Source of the DNA: a bacterium | GTDB lineage: Bacteria > Desulfobacterota > Binatia > HRBIN30 > CADEER01 | Direction: 5' to 3' | Assembly: GCA_019637795.1 (NCBI GenBank) | Contig: JAHBUY010000003.1 | Location: 505,409-569,408 of the forward strand | Length of the DNA stretch: 64,000 nt | In this document: one piece after another, positions 17,781 through 26,582 of the stretch | Position numbering within the stretch: position 1 is the stretch's first letter | Layout of the letters: the number at the start of each line of letters is the position of its first letter | Notes under the pieces: model-generated | Told to the model about the DNA's origin: nothing | Databases searched by the model: none | Seen by the model: only the letters and a program-made list of their open reading frames with translations | Position numbers and translations under genes: made by a program

Positions 17781-19334
17781 ATGCGCAGGGTCATCGCCAC
17801 CGCCATCCTCGGACTCCTCTGTCTCGCCGGCCGACCGGCCACCGCCTGCGTCGGCGACTGCGACGGCGGCGGCAGCGTCAGCATCGACGAGCTGATCCAG
17901 GGCGTGAGCATCGCCCTCGGCAACGGCAATCTGGCGAGCTGCCCGGTCTTCGACGCCGACCGGAGCGACAGCATCACCATCAACGAGCTGGTGTTGGCGG
18001 TCGCCAATGCGCTCGGCGGCTGCCCGACGCCGACCAGTGCCGCCGACACGCCGACCGCGCCCGTCGACACGCCGACCGTCCTGGCGGACACGCCGACGGC
18101 TCCGCCGTCCGAAACCCCGTCGCCGACGCCGACCAGCGGGCCGTTCAAGCCGTTCTGCGACCTGCCCGGCTCGCTGCAGTTCACGGAGCAGGGAACGGTC
18201 CTGGTGCCCGGCGGCCCGACGACACCCGACCTCTCGTTCCTGCATCTGCCGGTCGGCTTCTGCGCCCACTACTACGCCAACGTCGGCAACGTGCGGCAGA
18301 TGCGGGTCGCGCCCAGCGGCGAGCTCTTTGCGGCCTCGCCGAGCACGCTGACCACCGGCGGTCGCGGCGACCTCGGGCGTGACGCGGTCGTCATCCTGCC
18401 GGACGACGACCTGGACGGGCTGGCCGACGCCGCCCTGACGTTCATCGGCAACCTGCCGTCGACGCAGGGCATCATGTTCGCGAACGGGTACTTCTACTAC
18501 CAGGATCGCCTGCGCATCCTGCGCGTCCCGTACAGCGCCGGCGATCGGACGCCGGGCGGGCCCGCGGAGGAAGTGATCAATATCAACCGGGCCAACGGCT
18601 ACTACGAGTCACGGCTGCACTGGCCGAAAGTGCTCGACATCGCCGACGACGGCACGATCTACGTGTCCAACGGCGGCGAGCAGAGCGAGAACTGCGAGCC
18701 CGATCATCCGTTCCGCGGCGGCATCGTCGCCGTGGACGGTACCCCGGGCGGTCGGCAGATCGCCAAGGGCTTTCGCAACCCGATCGCCATCCGCTGCGCG
18801 CGCGGCTTCAACCGCTGCTTCGCGATCGAGTTGGCGCGCGACTACACGGCCGCCGTCGGCGGGCGCGAGAAGCTGGTGCCGGTGCGCGAGGGCGACGACT
18901 GGGGCCATCCCTGCTGCGCCACGGCGAACCAGCCCTACCCCGACCTCACGCCGGTGCCCGACTGCTCCGAGGTCGACGCCGAGGGGGGCGCCTTCGTCGT
19001 CGGGCACACGCCCTTCGACCTCGACTTCGCTCCCGCGAGCTGGCCGCCGCCCTGGAACAACCGCGTCTACGTGCCGATGCACGGCGTGTTCGGCACGTGG
19101 GAGGGCGCGCGCATCGTCAGCATCGGCATGGACCCGATCACCGGCGAGGTCATCATGGGCTCCGAGCTGCCGCTGGAGAGCCCTGGGTCGTTCGCCGAGT
19201 TCGCCACCGGCTGGGACAACGGCCGACGCATCCACGGGCGGCCGGCGAACATCACCTTCGCCCCCGACGGCCGTATGTTCCTCGGCAACGACAACAACGG
19301 CGACATCATCTGGATCGCGCCGATGGGCATGTGA
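17781..19334 (+). CDS. Secreted sugar-dehydrogenase-like beta-propeller with dockerin-like EF hands
   Basis: A 517-residue secreted protein. It has a signal peptide (AILGLLCLAGRPATA). Two calcium-loop-like repeats follow (DCDGGGSVSIDELIQGV and DADRSDSITINELVLAV), resembling type I dockerin or EF hands. A Thr/Pro linker (DTPTAPVDTPT...) leads to a six-bladed propeller like soluble glucose/L-sorbosone dehydrogenases (KVLDIADDGTIYVSNGGE, GFRNPIAIRCARG, DDWGHPCC). The Cys pairs suggest disulfides and an extracytoplasmic location. Cofactor (PQQ) use cannot be confirmed. Dockerin-like openings of this type are common in uncultured delta-proteobacterial or Binatota proteins. Confidence 0.78.
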   Translation: MRRVIATAILGLLCLAGRPATACVGDCDGGGSVSIDELIQGVSIALGNGNLASCPVFDADRSDSITINELVLAVANALGGCPTPTSAADTPTAPVDTPTVLADTPTAPPSETPSPTPTSGPFKPFCDLPGSLQFTEQGTVLVPGGPTTPDLSFLHLPVGFCAHYYANVGNVRQMRVAPSGELFAASPSTLTTGGRGDLGRDAVVILPDDDLDGLADAALTFIGNLPSTQGIMFANGYFYYQDRLRILRVPYSAGDRTPGGPAEEVININRANGYYESRLHWPKVLDIADDGTIYVSNGGEQSENCEPDHPFRGGIVAVDGTPGGRQIAKGFRNPIAIRCARGFNRCFAIELARDYTAAVGGREKLVPVREGDDWGHPCCATANQPYPDLTPVPDCSEVDAEGGAFVVGHTPFDLDFAPASWPPPWNNRVYVPMHGVFGTWEGARIVSIGMDPITGEVIMGSELPLESPGSFAEFATGWDNGRRIHGRPANITFAPDGRMFLGNDNNGDIIWIAPMGM

Positions 19335-19432
19335 GCGGACAGGTTGCTAGCTGTTGGGGTGTTGGTTGTCAGGCCAATCCGATCCGAACCTCTGGCTGAC
19401 AACTAACCTTGGTGAGACAGAAAACTCCTCAC

Positions 19433-19569
19433 ACGGAGGCACGGAGACACGGAGGGCTCGGTGCCATAGCGAAGGCGCGGGGCCTCTTCTCACTCCATTT
19501 CTAATGAACTTTGGGAGGACCACTGGGCGGGCTTCGAGATCAGTACTCTCCGTGTCTCCGTGCCTCCGT
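19433..19569. repeat. Interspersed inverted repeat, CGGAGGCACGGAGACACGG family (copy 1)
   Basis: Left arm 19433-19454 and right arm 19548-19569 are exact reverse complements over 22 bases, separated by a 93-base spacer. The arm is built from the unit ACGGAG repeated three times with small spacers. Related palindromes occur at 51716-51790 and 56130-56198. It lies in the gap between the propeller gene and the SDR gene, whose other bases show no gene. Confidence 0.85.
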
Positions 19570-19618
19570 GGTGAAAGTCTTTTGTCGCATCAAGGCTAAC
19601 AACCTAACAACCTCCGAC

Positions 19619-20404
19619 TCACCCCAGCATCACCATCCCGCCGTCCACCACCAGCACCTGGCCGGTCATCAGGTCGCTGTCGGCGGAGGCGAGGAATACC
19701 GCGGTGCCGGTCAGGTCCTCCGGCTGCAGGGCGCGCTTGAGCGCGGTGTTGCCGACGATGGCCTGCATGATCTGCTCGGGCACGACCGTCCTGGTCGCCT
19801 CGGTCAGAGTCACGCCGGGACAGATGGCATTGACGTTGATGCCGAAGGGGCCGAGGGCGCCGGCGAAGAACTTGGTCAGGCCGCTGACACCGAGCTTCGC
19901 CAGACTGTAATGGAAGGGCGGCGAGGGCTGGTCCGGGTTGCTGGTGTCGATGAAGCCGACGTTGCTCATGTAGGCGGCGGTCGACGACTGGTTGATGATC
20001 TTGCCGCGGCGCTGGTGCTTCATGGTGCGCTCGACGGCGCGGGTCATCAGCCAGACCCCGGTCATGTTCACCGACAGGATCTTGTTGAAGTAGTCGAGCG
20101 ACTGGTTACCGCGATCGAGGCCGTGGAAGATGGCGGCGTTGTTGACCAGCACGTCGATGCGCCCGAAGCGCTCGACGGTCGCCGTCGCCAGGGCGTGGCA
20201 GCTCGTCTCGTCGCTGACATCGACGCGAATCGCGACGCCCGGCGCGCCGCTGCCCTCCGCCTCGGCCGCCACCGCCTGCGCGTGCTCGAGGTTGATGTCG
20301 GCCACCACCACCGTGGCCCCCTCGCGCGCGAAGCGCAGCGCGTAGGCGCGCCCGATCCCCTGCCCGCCCCCGGTGACGATCGCTACCTGGTCCTTCAATC
20401 GCAT
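19619..20404 (-). CDS. Short-chain dehydrogenase/reductase (classical SDR)
   Basis: A 261-residue NAD(P)-dependent oxidoreductase. Cofactor motif TGGGQGIG lies near residue 12, NNAAIF near 90, catalytic Ser in QSSTAAY, and the YSLAK (YxxxK) pair near 165. The substrate is not evident. The start is the ATG preceding MRLKDQVAIVTGG. It is divergent from the haem-oxygenase-like gene across a 126 bp region that contains a palindromic operator-like site. Confidence 0.9.
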   Translation of the reverse strand: MRLKDQVAIVTGGGQGIGRAYALRFAREGATVVVADINLEHAQAVAAEAEGSGAPGVAIRVDVSDETSCHALATATVERFGRIDVLVNNAAIFHGLDRGNQSLDYFNKILSVNMTGVWLMTRAVERTMKHQRRGKIINQSSTAAYMSNVGFIDTSNPDQPSPPFHYSLAKLGVSGLTKFFAGALGPFGINVNAICPGVTLTEATRTVVPEQIMQAIVGNTALKRALQPEDLTGTAVFLASADSDLMTGQVLVVDGGMVMLG

Positions 20405-20480
20405 GACACGCCCCCGCCGGCCTGTGGCACCCGGCTCACAAATTGACAGCCCCAATGACGTCGACTACGTCCCCGGATAT

Positions 20481-20498
20481 TTCAATCAACCGATTGAA
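20481..20498. promoter_or_regulatory. Palindromic operator-like site between SDR and haem-oxygenase-like genes
   Basis: TTCAATC-AACC-GATTGAA is a perfect 7-bp inverted repeat with a 4-base centre, sitting in a divergent promoter region. Its size and form are typical of TetR/FadR-type operators. The TetR gene at 21993-22652 is a possible binder. This is inference. Confidence 0.5.
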
Positions 20499-20530
20499 GG
20501 CAACCGCGCCGCGGGGCGCAGGGAGACGGC

Positions 20531-21325
20531 ATGGCGAAGGCAGCAGGGACCCGGGGCAAGTTCCGAAACGTCATCCGCTCGGTCGCCGAGGAGCGGCCGA
20601 TGCCCGTGGGCACCTACCTCCGCGACCTCGATCGCCTGATCGCCGCGACCTTCACCGCGCGCGATCGCAGCACCGCCGCGATCGGCGACGGCAGCGCGCC
20701 GCTCGAATACGTGAAGCTGCTCGCCAAGGAGTACTACTACCTCGGGAAGTGGATGACGCCGGAGTTCCCGCTCTTCATCGCCAACGCGCCCGACACCGAC
20801 GCGCTGACCCTGGACCATTCCGAACACTACGCGCACTGGTGCCAGAACTTCGCCGACGAGGTCGGCTACCTGCGCGATCCCAACCACGTCGCCATGAAGT
20901 GGGAGTGGTGCCAGCAGCTCGGCATCACCGCCGACGAGTTGGAACGCTACGTTCCGCTGCCGGAAACGATCGGCGTCACGTTCACCATGCTGTACTACGT
21001 GCGCCGCTCCTACGAGGAGGGGCTCGCCGTCTTCGGCTTCGCCGGCGAGCGCCTGGCGGCGCGCTCGGGCTATGCCAAGACGATGTACGAGGGGCTGAAA
21101 AAACACTACGGCATCACGGTGCGGAACTTCGAGGTCCACGCCTATGCCGAGCCCGACCACGGCGACAAGGCGGAGGCGCTGTTCCGCAAGATCGCCGTCA
21201 CCGCCGCCGTGCAGCGCCGCTGCCGCGAGGCCATTCGCAACACGATGGTGACGCGGGACGCGCGCTCGCGCGCCCTGAACCGGGTGCTCGACGAGATGGG
21301 GACGCGGAAGGCGAAGCGCCGGTGA
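20531..21325 (+). CDS. Haem-oxygenase-fold (TenA/PqqC-like) iron redox enzyme
   Basis: A 264-residue helical protein. The layout, with conserved Glu/His residues in LAKEYYYLGKWMTPEFPLF, HSEHYAHWCQNFADEVG and VRNFEVHAYAEPDHGDKAE, matches the haem-oxygenase-like superfamily (TenA, PqqC and the haem-oxygenase-like di-iron enzymes). The paired Glu and His residues across helices could bind a di-iron centre. Reaction and substrate are unknown. It has GGGAGA ahead of the ATG and is transcribed divergently from the SDR, with which it may share a pathway. Confidence 0.7.
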   Translation: MAKAAGTRGKFRNVIRSVAEERPMPVGTYLRDLDRLIAATFTARDRSTAAIGDGSAPLEYVKLLAKEYYYLGKWMTPEFPLFIANAPDTDALTLDHSEHYAHWCQNFADEVGYLRDPNHVAMKWEWCQQLGITADELERYVPLPETIGVTFTMLYYVRRSYEEGLAVFGFAGERLAARSGYAKTMYEGLKKHYGITVRNFEVHAYAEPDHGDKAEALFRKIAVTAAVQRRCREAIRNTMVTRDARSRALNRVLDEMGTRKAKRR

Positions 21326-21334
21326 GCCCCCGCG

Positions 21335-21931
21335 TCACCCCATGACCACGCCGGGCTCGCGCACCAACTCCAGGAAGCCCTGCAGGATGCGGTGCGTCAG
21401 ACCCCAGATCGTATAGCGGCCGTAGCGGTAGGCGGGGAACGTGCTGGTGATCCCGTCGAGCGTGCGCTCGTAGGTGGCGGCGGCCTCGGCGGAGGCGAGG
21501 AACGAGAGCGGGACCCAGAGCGCGCTCTCGACCTCGCGCGGGCTCGGGCGCAGGGCGACCGGGTGCCGCAGCGCGAAGACCACCGGCGTGATCACCAGGT
21601 CGAGCGGGCGGTGACGCGCGACGGCGCGCAGCTCGTCGAGGCGGCCGATCACCTCGGCGCCGTGGCGCAGGTCGACGCCCACCTCCTCGTGCGTCTCACG
21701 GGTCGCGGTGGCGATCGCATCGGCATCGCCCGGATCGCGGCGCCCGCCGGGCAGCGCCATGTGCCCGGACCACGGGTCGTCGTCGCGGATGGCGCGTTGG
21801 ATCAGCAGCAGCTCGACATCGGGCGCGGCCTCCGCCAGCACCAGCGCCACGGCGGCGCGCGCGACCTTGGGCTCGTCGATGACGCTCGGTCGAAAAGCCG
21901 CCAGACGCGTCCGGATATATTCGAGTCCCAT
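21335..21931 (-). CDS. Nudix hydrolase, CoA-pyrophosphatase type
   Basis: A 198-residue Nudix enzyme. The Nudix box LPGGRRDPGDADAIATATRE-THEEVG (split here) has the GGxxDxxD variant found in CoA diphosphatases (NudL-type), and SGHMALPGG precedes it. It probably cleaves CoA or another nucleoside diphosphate derivative. I start at MGLEYIR (21931). A longer frame would run into the divergent TetR gene. Confidence 0.82.
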   Translation of the reverse strand: MGLEYIRTRLAAFRPSVIDEPKVARAAVALVLAEAAPDVELLLIQRAIRDDDPWSGHMALPGGRRDPGDADAIATATRETHEEVGVDLRHGAEVIGRLDELRAVARHRPLDLVITPVVFALRHPVALRPSPREVESALWVPLSFLASAEAAATYERTLDGITSTFPAYRYGRYTIWGLTHRILQGFLELVREPGVVMG

Positions 21932-21992
21932 CGCGCGAATCGCCGTCGGAGTTCTTGCGGACCGTACCGAATTCTGGTTCGAGTTGGTACTC

Positions 21993-22652
21993 ATGTCGCA
22001 ACACAAGCCGGACAACGGCGGAACGACGGATCGCTCGCAGCGCCGCCGTGAGCAGACGGCACGCACCCTGCTCGACGCGGCGCGCCGCGTCCTCGCCGCC
22101 AAGGGCTATCACGGCACCAAGATCGTCGACATCGCCCGCGCGGCGTCGGTGGGCGTCGGAACGTTCTACCTCTACTACCCGACCAAGGAGGCGCTGTTCC
22201 TCGAGCTGGTCGAGGATACGGTGGCGCGGCTGAAGACCGAGCTCGACGGCGTGCGCTCGAGCGTCGCCGACCCGATCGAGCAGTCGCGGGTGCGGACGCT
22301 GACGTTCTTCCGTTTCGCGCAGGAGAACCGCGAGCTGTTCCGCATCGTGTTCGGCCACGGCGCGTCGTTCCACGACGTCGTGCGCCGTTGCCAGGAAGGC
22401 TTCATCCGCGATCTGCACGAGATCATCGCCGCCGGCATGAAAGCCGGCGCGCTGCGCGAGGGCGATGCGATGATCTGGGCCCAAGCCTTCATCGGCATGT
22501 CGCTGCAGGTCGTCTCCTGGTGGATCGAGCAGGAGAACGTCCCCATCGAGGACGTCGCCGCGTCGCTCAGCGACCTCGCGCTGCACGGCATGGTGGCGCC
22601 CGGCGCCGAGCGGACGCCCGACGCCGCTATCCGGGCGTCCACGGCGCGCTGA
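21993..22652 (+). CDS. TetR-family transcriptional regulator
   Basis: A 219-residue regulator. The N-terminal helix-turn-helix is ARTLLDAARRVLAAKGYHGTKIVDIARAASVGVGTFYLYYPTKEALF (given here only to identify residues 22-68), with key residues T-K-I, G-V-G-T and Y-L-Y-Y. The C-terminal part is a helical ligand and dimer domain. The gene is divergent from the Nudix gene across 61 bp. Targets could include its own promoter and the palindrome at 20481-20498. Its 3' end overlaps the RluA-type gene by 26 bp, tail to tail. Confidence 0.88.
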   Translation: MSQHKPDNGGTTDRSQRRREQTARTLLDAARRVLAAKGYHGTKIVDIARAASVGVGTFYLYYPTKEALFLELVEDTVARLKTELDGVRSSVADPIEQSRVRTLTFFRFAQENRELFRIVFGHGASFHDVVRRCQEGFIRDLHEIIAAGMKAGALREGDAMIWAQAFIGMSLQVVSWWIEQENVPIEDVAASLSDLALHGMVAPGAERTPDAAIRASTAR

Positions 22653-23448
22653 TCGCCAGACGCTGGCCGGCGAGGGCGACGGCGACATCGCGCGCGTGCA
22701 ACATCAGGCGCGGCGCCGGCGAGCCGCCGTAGAGACGATCGCCGACGATCGGATGGCCGATGGCCGCGAGGTGGGCGCGGATCTGGTGCAGGCGCCCGGT
22801 GCTCGGCTCCACCACCAGGACGGTTGTCGCGCCGCGGCGTTCCGCCACCCGCCACGCGGTGCGCGCCGGACGCCCGTGCGGGTCGACGTGGGCGCGGCCG
22901 GCGCGCGCCAGCAGCGGCTCCTCGATCACGCCGCCATCCGCCGCCGGCGAGCCGTCGACCAGCGCCAGGTAGCGCTTCTCGACCCGCTGATCGCGAAACG
23001 CCGCCGACAACGCCGCCGCCGCGGCGCGGGTGGTGGCGAAGAGCATCACGCCGGACGCGGCGGCGTCGAGCCGGTGCACCAGCCACAGTGGCCGGCGCCC
23101 ACGCGCCGCCTGCAGGGTGGTCAGCGCGGTACCGGTCGCGGCGGCGCGCGTCGGGGCCGAGGGCATGCCGGCCGGCTTGTCGATCGCCAGCACGCCGTCG
23201 CCCTCGAAGACGATCGGCAGACACGCCGGCGCCGGGGTGGGAGCGGCACTGCCGACGCGCAGGCGATCGCCGGGATGGACGGTGCGCGACGCGACCTTGC
23301 AGCGGCGGCCGTTGAGGAACACCGCCCCGGCGGCGATCAGGCCGCGCGCCGCCGTGCGCGAGATCGCGGCGGCCGCCGCGACCGCCCGGTCCAGACGGTC
23401 GGCGGGCCCGGCATGGAGTTGGTCGCGAACGGAGGATGGCTGAGACAT
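22627..23448 (-). CDS. RluA-family pseudouridine synthase
   Basis: A 273-residue RNA pseudouridine synthase. An N-terminal S4-like RNA-binding segment (ISRTAARGLIAAGAVFLNGRR) precedes the catalytic domain. The catalytic Asp is in LVHRLDAAASG (usual motif HRLDxxTSG; here Ala replaces the common Thr). Other motifs are VEKRYLALV and TGRLHQIRAHLAAIGHPIVGDRLYG. Which rRNA or tRNA uridine it modifies is not predictable. Confidence 0.88.
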   Translation of the reverse strand: MSQPSSVRDQLHAGPADRLDRAVAAAAAISRTAARGLIAAGAVFLNGRRCKVASRTVHPGDRLRVGSAAPTPAPACLPIVFEGDGVLAIDKPAGMPSAPTRAAATGTALTTLQAARGRRPLWLVHRLDAAASGVMLFATTRAAAAALSAAFRDQRVEKRYLALVDGSPAADGGVIEEPLLARAGRAHVDPHGRPARTAWRVAERRGATTVLVVEPSTGRLHQIRAHLAAIGHPIVGDRLYGGSPAPRLMLHARDVAVALAGQRLAISAPWTPG

Positions 23449-23535
23449 GCGCGGTGCGTCGCGGTGCGCCAGGCTCTACGCCATACGCCATCCGCGCGGT
23501 GGCACCAACGGTGCGACGGTGCTACGCGCAGGAGC

Positions 23536-24999
23536 ATGAGCGCGCCCGCGGAGCAGGTGCTCGCGCGCGACCTCGAGGTCATCAACGAGATGACCACGGC
23601 GGTGACGTCCACCCTCGATCTCGCGGAGATCGTCCGCATCGCCCTCGGCCGCATCAAGATGCTCGCCTCGGCGGAGGCGATCTCGCTCCTCCGCTACGAC
23701 GCCGACCGTGACGAGTTGGTGTTCGCGGCGACCGAGACGCTGCGCGAGGCGACGTTCGACGACGCCCCGGCCCGTTACGCCGGCGGCCTGGCGAGCTGGG
23801 TGGCGCGTACGGGCCGGCCGGCGCGCGTCGCCGATCCGTCCACCGACCCGCGCTGCGCCGGCGCCGGCGCGCTGGCCGGCCGTCACGCCGCCCACCTGCT
23901 CGACGTTCCGGTCTGGCGGGACGGCCTGGTGGTCGGCGTCCTCGAGCTCGCCGACCGCTACGACGAGGAGCCGTTCAGCGACGCCGACGAGGCGGCGCTG
24001 AACGCCGTCGCGGCGGCGATCGCGGCGCGCTGCGACCCGCAGCGCCTGCCGAAAGATCCCGCCGCGCTGCGCGGCCTGCTGGCCGAGGTGACGGCGGCGG
24101 TGCCGAGTCAGGCGGCATCGCTCCTGCTCATCGAACCGACCGGCCGCGGGCTGGCGTTCTCCGCCTCGCGGCGGCTGGAGCCCGGAGCCGTGGATGGTCT
24201 CCGCCTCCCCGCCGACGTCGGCATCGCCGGCTGGGTGGCGCGCCATCGCACGCCGCTGCTGCTCGACGACGCGAGCGCCGACCCGCGCTGGCATCGCCCC
24301 ATCGAAGCGCACACCAGCTTCCGGCCCCGCGCCATGCTGTGCGTGCCCCTGGTCAGCAAGGGCGTCCTGCTCGGGGTGATCCAGGTCATGAACCGACTCG
24401 ACGGCCGCCCCTTCGACGAGCGCCAGCTCCGCCTGGCGCAGATCCTCGCCGACCACACGGCGATCGCGATGGAAAACGCGCGCCTGTTCCGGCAGCTCGA
24501 GGAGGCGACCGTCACCGACGATCTGACCGGGTTGGGCAACGCCCGCCGCCTGAACCGGCTGCTGCCGCGGCTGCTCGCCGACGGACGACCGCTGGCGCTG
24601 CTGGTCCTCGACTTCGACCACTTCAAAGACGTCGTCGACCGCTACGGGCACCCGACCGGGAGTCAGGTGCTGGCGTTCCTCGGCCGCCTGATGGCCGGAC
24701 GCCTGCGGCCGGGCGACATCGCCACCCGCTTCGGCGGCGACGAGTTCGCCTTCATCCTGCCGGACACCGACCTGACCACCGGCATCGCGATCGCCGAAGG
24801 CATCCGCGACCTGGTCGCCGCCGCGCGCACCGTCGACGGCAACGACATCGACATCTCCTGCGTCACCGCCTCCATCGGCGTGGCCGTCTACCCGCACCAC
24901 GCCGGCGATGCCGTGGCGCTGCTCCAGGCCGCGGATCAGGCGATGTTCGCGGTCAAGCGGGCGGCGAAGAACGGCGTCGGCGTGGCGGAGAGGCGCTGA
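23536..24999 (+). CDS. Diguanylate cyclase with two GAF domains
   Basis: A 487-residue cytoplasmic signalling enzyme making cyclic di-GMP. GAF1 covers about residues 15-165, GAF2 about 180-320, and GGDEF the rest. The active site is RFGGDEFAF. An intact inhibitory I-site, RPGD, lies five residues before GGDEF, so product feedback is expected. There is no transmembrane segment. The ATG at 23536 has GGAG directly upstream; the longer frame is non-coding overlap with the RluA-type gene. The GAF ligand is unknown. Confidence 0.9.
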   Translation: MSAPAEQVLARDLEVINEMTTAVTSTLDLAEIVRIALGRIKMLASAEAISLLRYDADRDELVFAATETLREATFDDAPARYAGGLASWVARTGRPARVADPSTDPRCAGAGALAGRHAAHLLDVPVWRDGLVVGVLELADRYDEEPFSDADEAALNAVAAAIAARCDPQRLPKDPAALRGLLAEVTAAVPSQAASLLLIEPTGRGLAFSASRRLEPGAVDGLRLPADVGIAGWVARHRTPLLLDDASADPRWHRPIEAHTSFRPRAMLCVPLVSKGVLLGVIQVMNRLDGRPFDERQLRLAQILADHTAIAMENARLFRQLEEATVTDDLTGLGNARRLNRLLPRLLADGRPLALLVLDFDHFKDVVDRYGHPTGSQVLAFLGRLMAGRLRPGDIATRFGGDEFAFILPDTDLTTGIAIAEGIRDLVAAARTVDGNDIDISCVTASIGVAVYPHHAGDAVALLQAADQAMFAVKRAAKNGVGVAERR

Positions 25000-25107
25000 G
25001 TCGTTCACCGGCCGCCCGCCCGCCGATCCCCGCATAGGGTTGTGCACACGCCGTTGCCACCCGGCTACTGGAGCACCGTCCAGACACCGCTGTCGAAAGG
25101 AGCCCTC

Positions 25108-25899
25108 ATGTCCTTCACCACCCTGCTCACCGAGCAACGCGGCCACGCGCTCTGGGTGACGCTCAATCGCCCCGAGTCGCTCAATGCGATGAATCCAACG
25201 CTCGTCGACGAGCTGCGGACGCTGTTCAGCGGCCTCGACGAACGTCGGGCCGCGCGGCTCGTGGTGCTGCGCGGCGCCGGGCGCGCCTTCTGCGCCGGCC
25301 TCGATCTCAAGCAGGGCGCCGGGATCGACGGCTCGGTGCAGGGTGGGCTGCGAGGCCAGCGCCGCATCAGCGAGCTGGTGATGCTGATGCGCCGCGCCCC
25401 GCAGCCGATCATCGCCGCCGTGCACGGCGCCGCGTGCGGCGGCGGCTTCGCGCTGGCGCTGGGAGCCGACGTGCGCATCGCCGGCGAGTCGGCGCGGATG
25501 AACGCGGCGTTCATCCGCCTGGGCCTGTCGGCGTGCGACGTCGGCGTCAGCTACTTCCTGCCGCGCATGGTGGGGGCGTCGGTGGCTGCCGAGCTGCTGC
25601 TCACCGGCAACTTCATCGATGCGGCGCGCGCCGAGCGCCTCGGCCTGGTGTCGCGCGTCGTGCCTGATGTCGAGCTCGAGGCAGCGACCCAGGCGATGGC
25701 GGAGGACATGCTGCGCAACTCGCCGTTGGGCCTGCGATTGACGAAGGAGTGCCTCAACGCCAGCCTCGACGCCGGCAGCCTCGAGCAGGTGATCGCGCTC
25801 GAGGATCGGACGCAGATCCTGTGCACCCGCACCGACGACTTCCGCGAGGGCGTCAGCGCCTTCCTGCAGAAGCGAGCGCCCGTCTACGGCGACGACTGA
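25108..25899 (+). CDS. Enoyl-CoA hydratase/isomerase family protein
   Basis: A 263-residue crotonase-fold enzyme. The oxyanion-hole motifs are FCAGLDLK and ACGGGFALALGADVRIA. The catalytic segment reads LGLSACDVGVSYFLPRMVG, so the usual second Glu of bona fide hydratases is replaced in the way seen in many acyl-CoA subfamilies; hydratase activity is therefore not certain. AAAGGAG lies 7 bases ahead of the ATG. The C-terminal basic segment SAFLQKRAPVY is typical of the family. Confidence 0.88.
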   Translation: MSFTTLLTEQRGHALWVTLNRPESLNAMNPTLVDELRTLFSGLDERRAARLVVLRGAGRAFCAGLDLKQGAGIDGSVQGGLRGQRRISELVMLMRRAPQPIIAAVHGAACGGGFALALGADVRIAGESARMNAAFIRLGLSACDVGVSYFLPRMVGASVAAELLLTGNFIDAARAERLGLVSRVVPDVELEAATQAMAEDMLRNSPLGLRLTKECLNASLDAGSLEQVIALEDRTQILCTRTDDFREGVSAFLQKRAPVYGDD

Positions 25900-25950
25900 G
25901 CCCCTGACGGAGCGGTGGCGGTCGCCGACCGGCGGTCCGACCGGCGCGCG

Positions 25951-25965
25951 GACCGTGCGACGGTC
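25951..25965. terminator. Small bidirectional hairpin between convergent genes
   Basis: GACCGT-GCG-ACGGTC is a perfect 6-bp stem in the 66-base gap between two convergent genes. It is short and has no T tract, so it is only a weak terminator candidate. Confidence 0.3.
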
Positions 25966-26355
25966 TCAGCGCGACAGGAGCTTCGGGTTGGCGATGGCCA
26001 ACTTCTCGCGCACGGTCGCGGTGAGATGCGCGAGCACCGCGGCGCGGAACGGATCGGCGTCGGCATCGCCATCGCGGATGCGCGCGCACAGCGTTTCGGT
26101 GCGCGCCCGCAGCGCGGCGCGGCGCTCGGCGGGATCGGCTGGAAGGATCGCGGGCTCCAGCACGTCGTCGAGGCGGAGCCATTCGGCCTCGACGTGCCCA
26201 TCCTCCAGCGCGAGCTCGCGGGCGACGATCGCCAGGACGTTGGCGGCGACGCGGGCGTGGAACTTCGCGGTCCCGTCGAGGGCCGGGACGACATCGCGTT
26301 CGACGAAACCGCGGACCGCGTCGAGCAGCTCGGAGGCGGTTGGACGATCCTGCAT
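25966..26355 (-). CDS. DUF6285 domain protein
   Basis: A 129-residue protein beginning MQDRPTASELLDAVRGFVERDVVP, then KFHARVAANVLAIVARELALEDG, which is the DUF6285 pattern as I recall it. Family members are often encoded beside acyl-CoA dehydrogenases and phosphotransferases and have no defined role. Here the convergent neighbour is a crotonase-fold enzyme, which fits a link with acyl-CoA metabolism. It is all-helical, with no signal peptide. Confidence 0.7.
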   Translation of the reverse strand: MQDRPTASELLDAVRGFVERDVVPALDGTAKFHARVAANVLAIVARELALEDGHVEAEWLRLDDVLEPAILPADPAERRAALRARTETLCARIRDGDADADPFRAAVLAHLTATVREKLAIANPKLLSR

Positions 26356-26526
26356 GGACGCCGCGGACTCTAGGATCGCGACGCGTCGGGGTCAACGAAT
26401 CGCGAACCGAGGCAGCCAGGCCCGCGGCAACAGCGGCGCATCTCCACGATGGCGCGGTGATGGGGGATGGAGGGCGCGCGCCGGGTAGGGGCGGAAGCCC
26501 GCCGCGCGCCCGGTACTGGAAGCAGC

Positions 26527-26558
26527 GACGCCCCGGTGTGTCACCACACCGGGGCGTC
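26527..26558 (-). terminator. Hairpin terminator of cassette A
   Basis: GACGCCCCGGTGTG / TCAC / CACACCGGGGCGTC is a perfect 14-bp stem located 25 bases past the stop codon of the cassette A Cys-rich gene. Nearly the same hairpin follows three other Cys-rich genes in this window (34182, 38908, 42092), so it is part of the duplicated cassette. Confidence 0.75.
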
Positions 26559-26582
26559 GGGTCAGGTCAGGTTACCCCGCGA

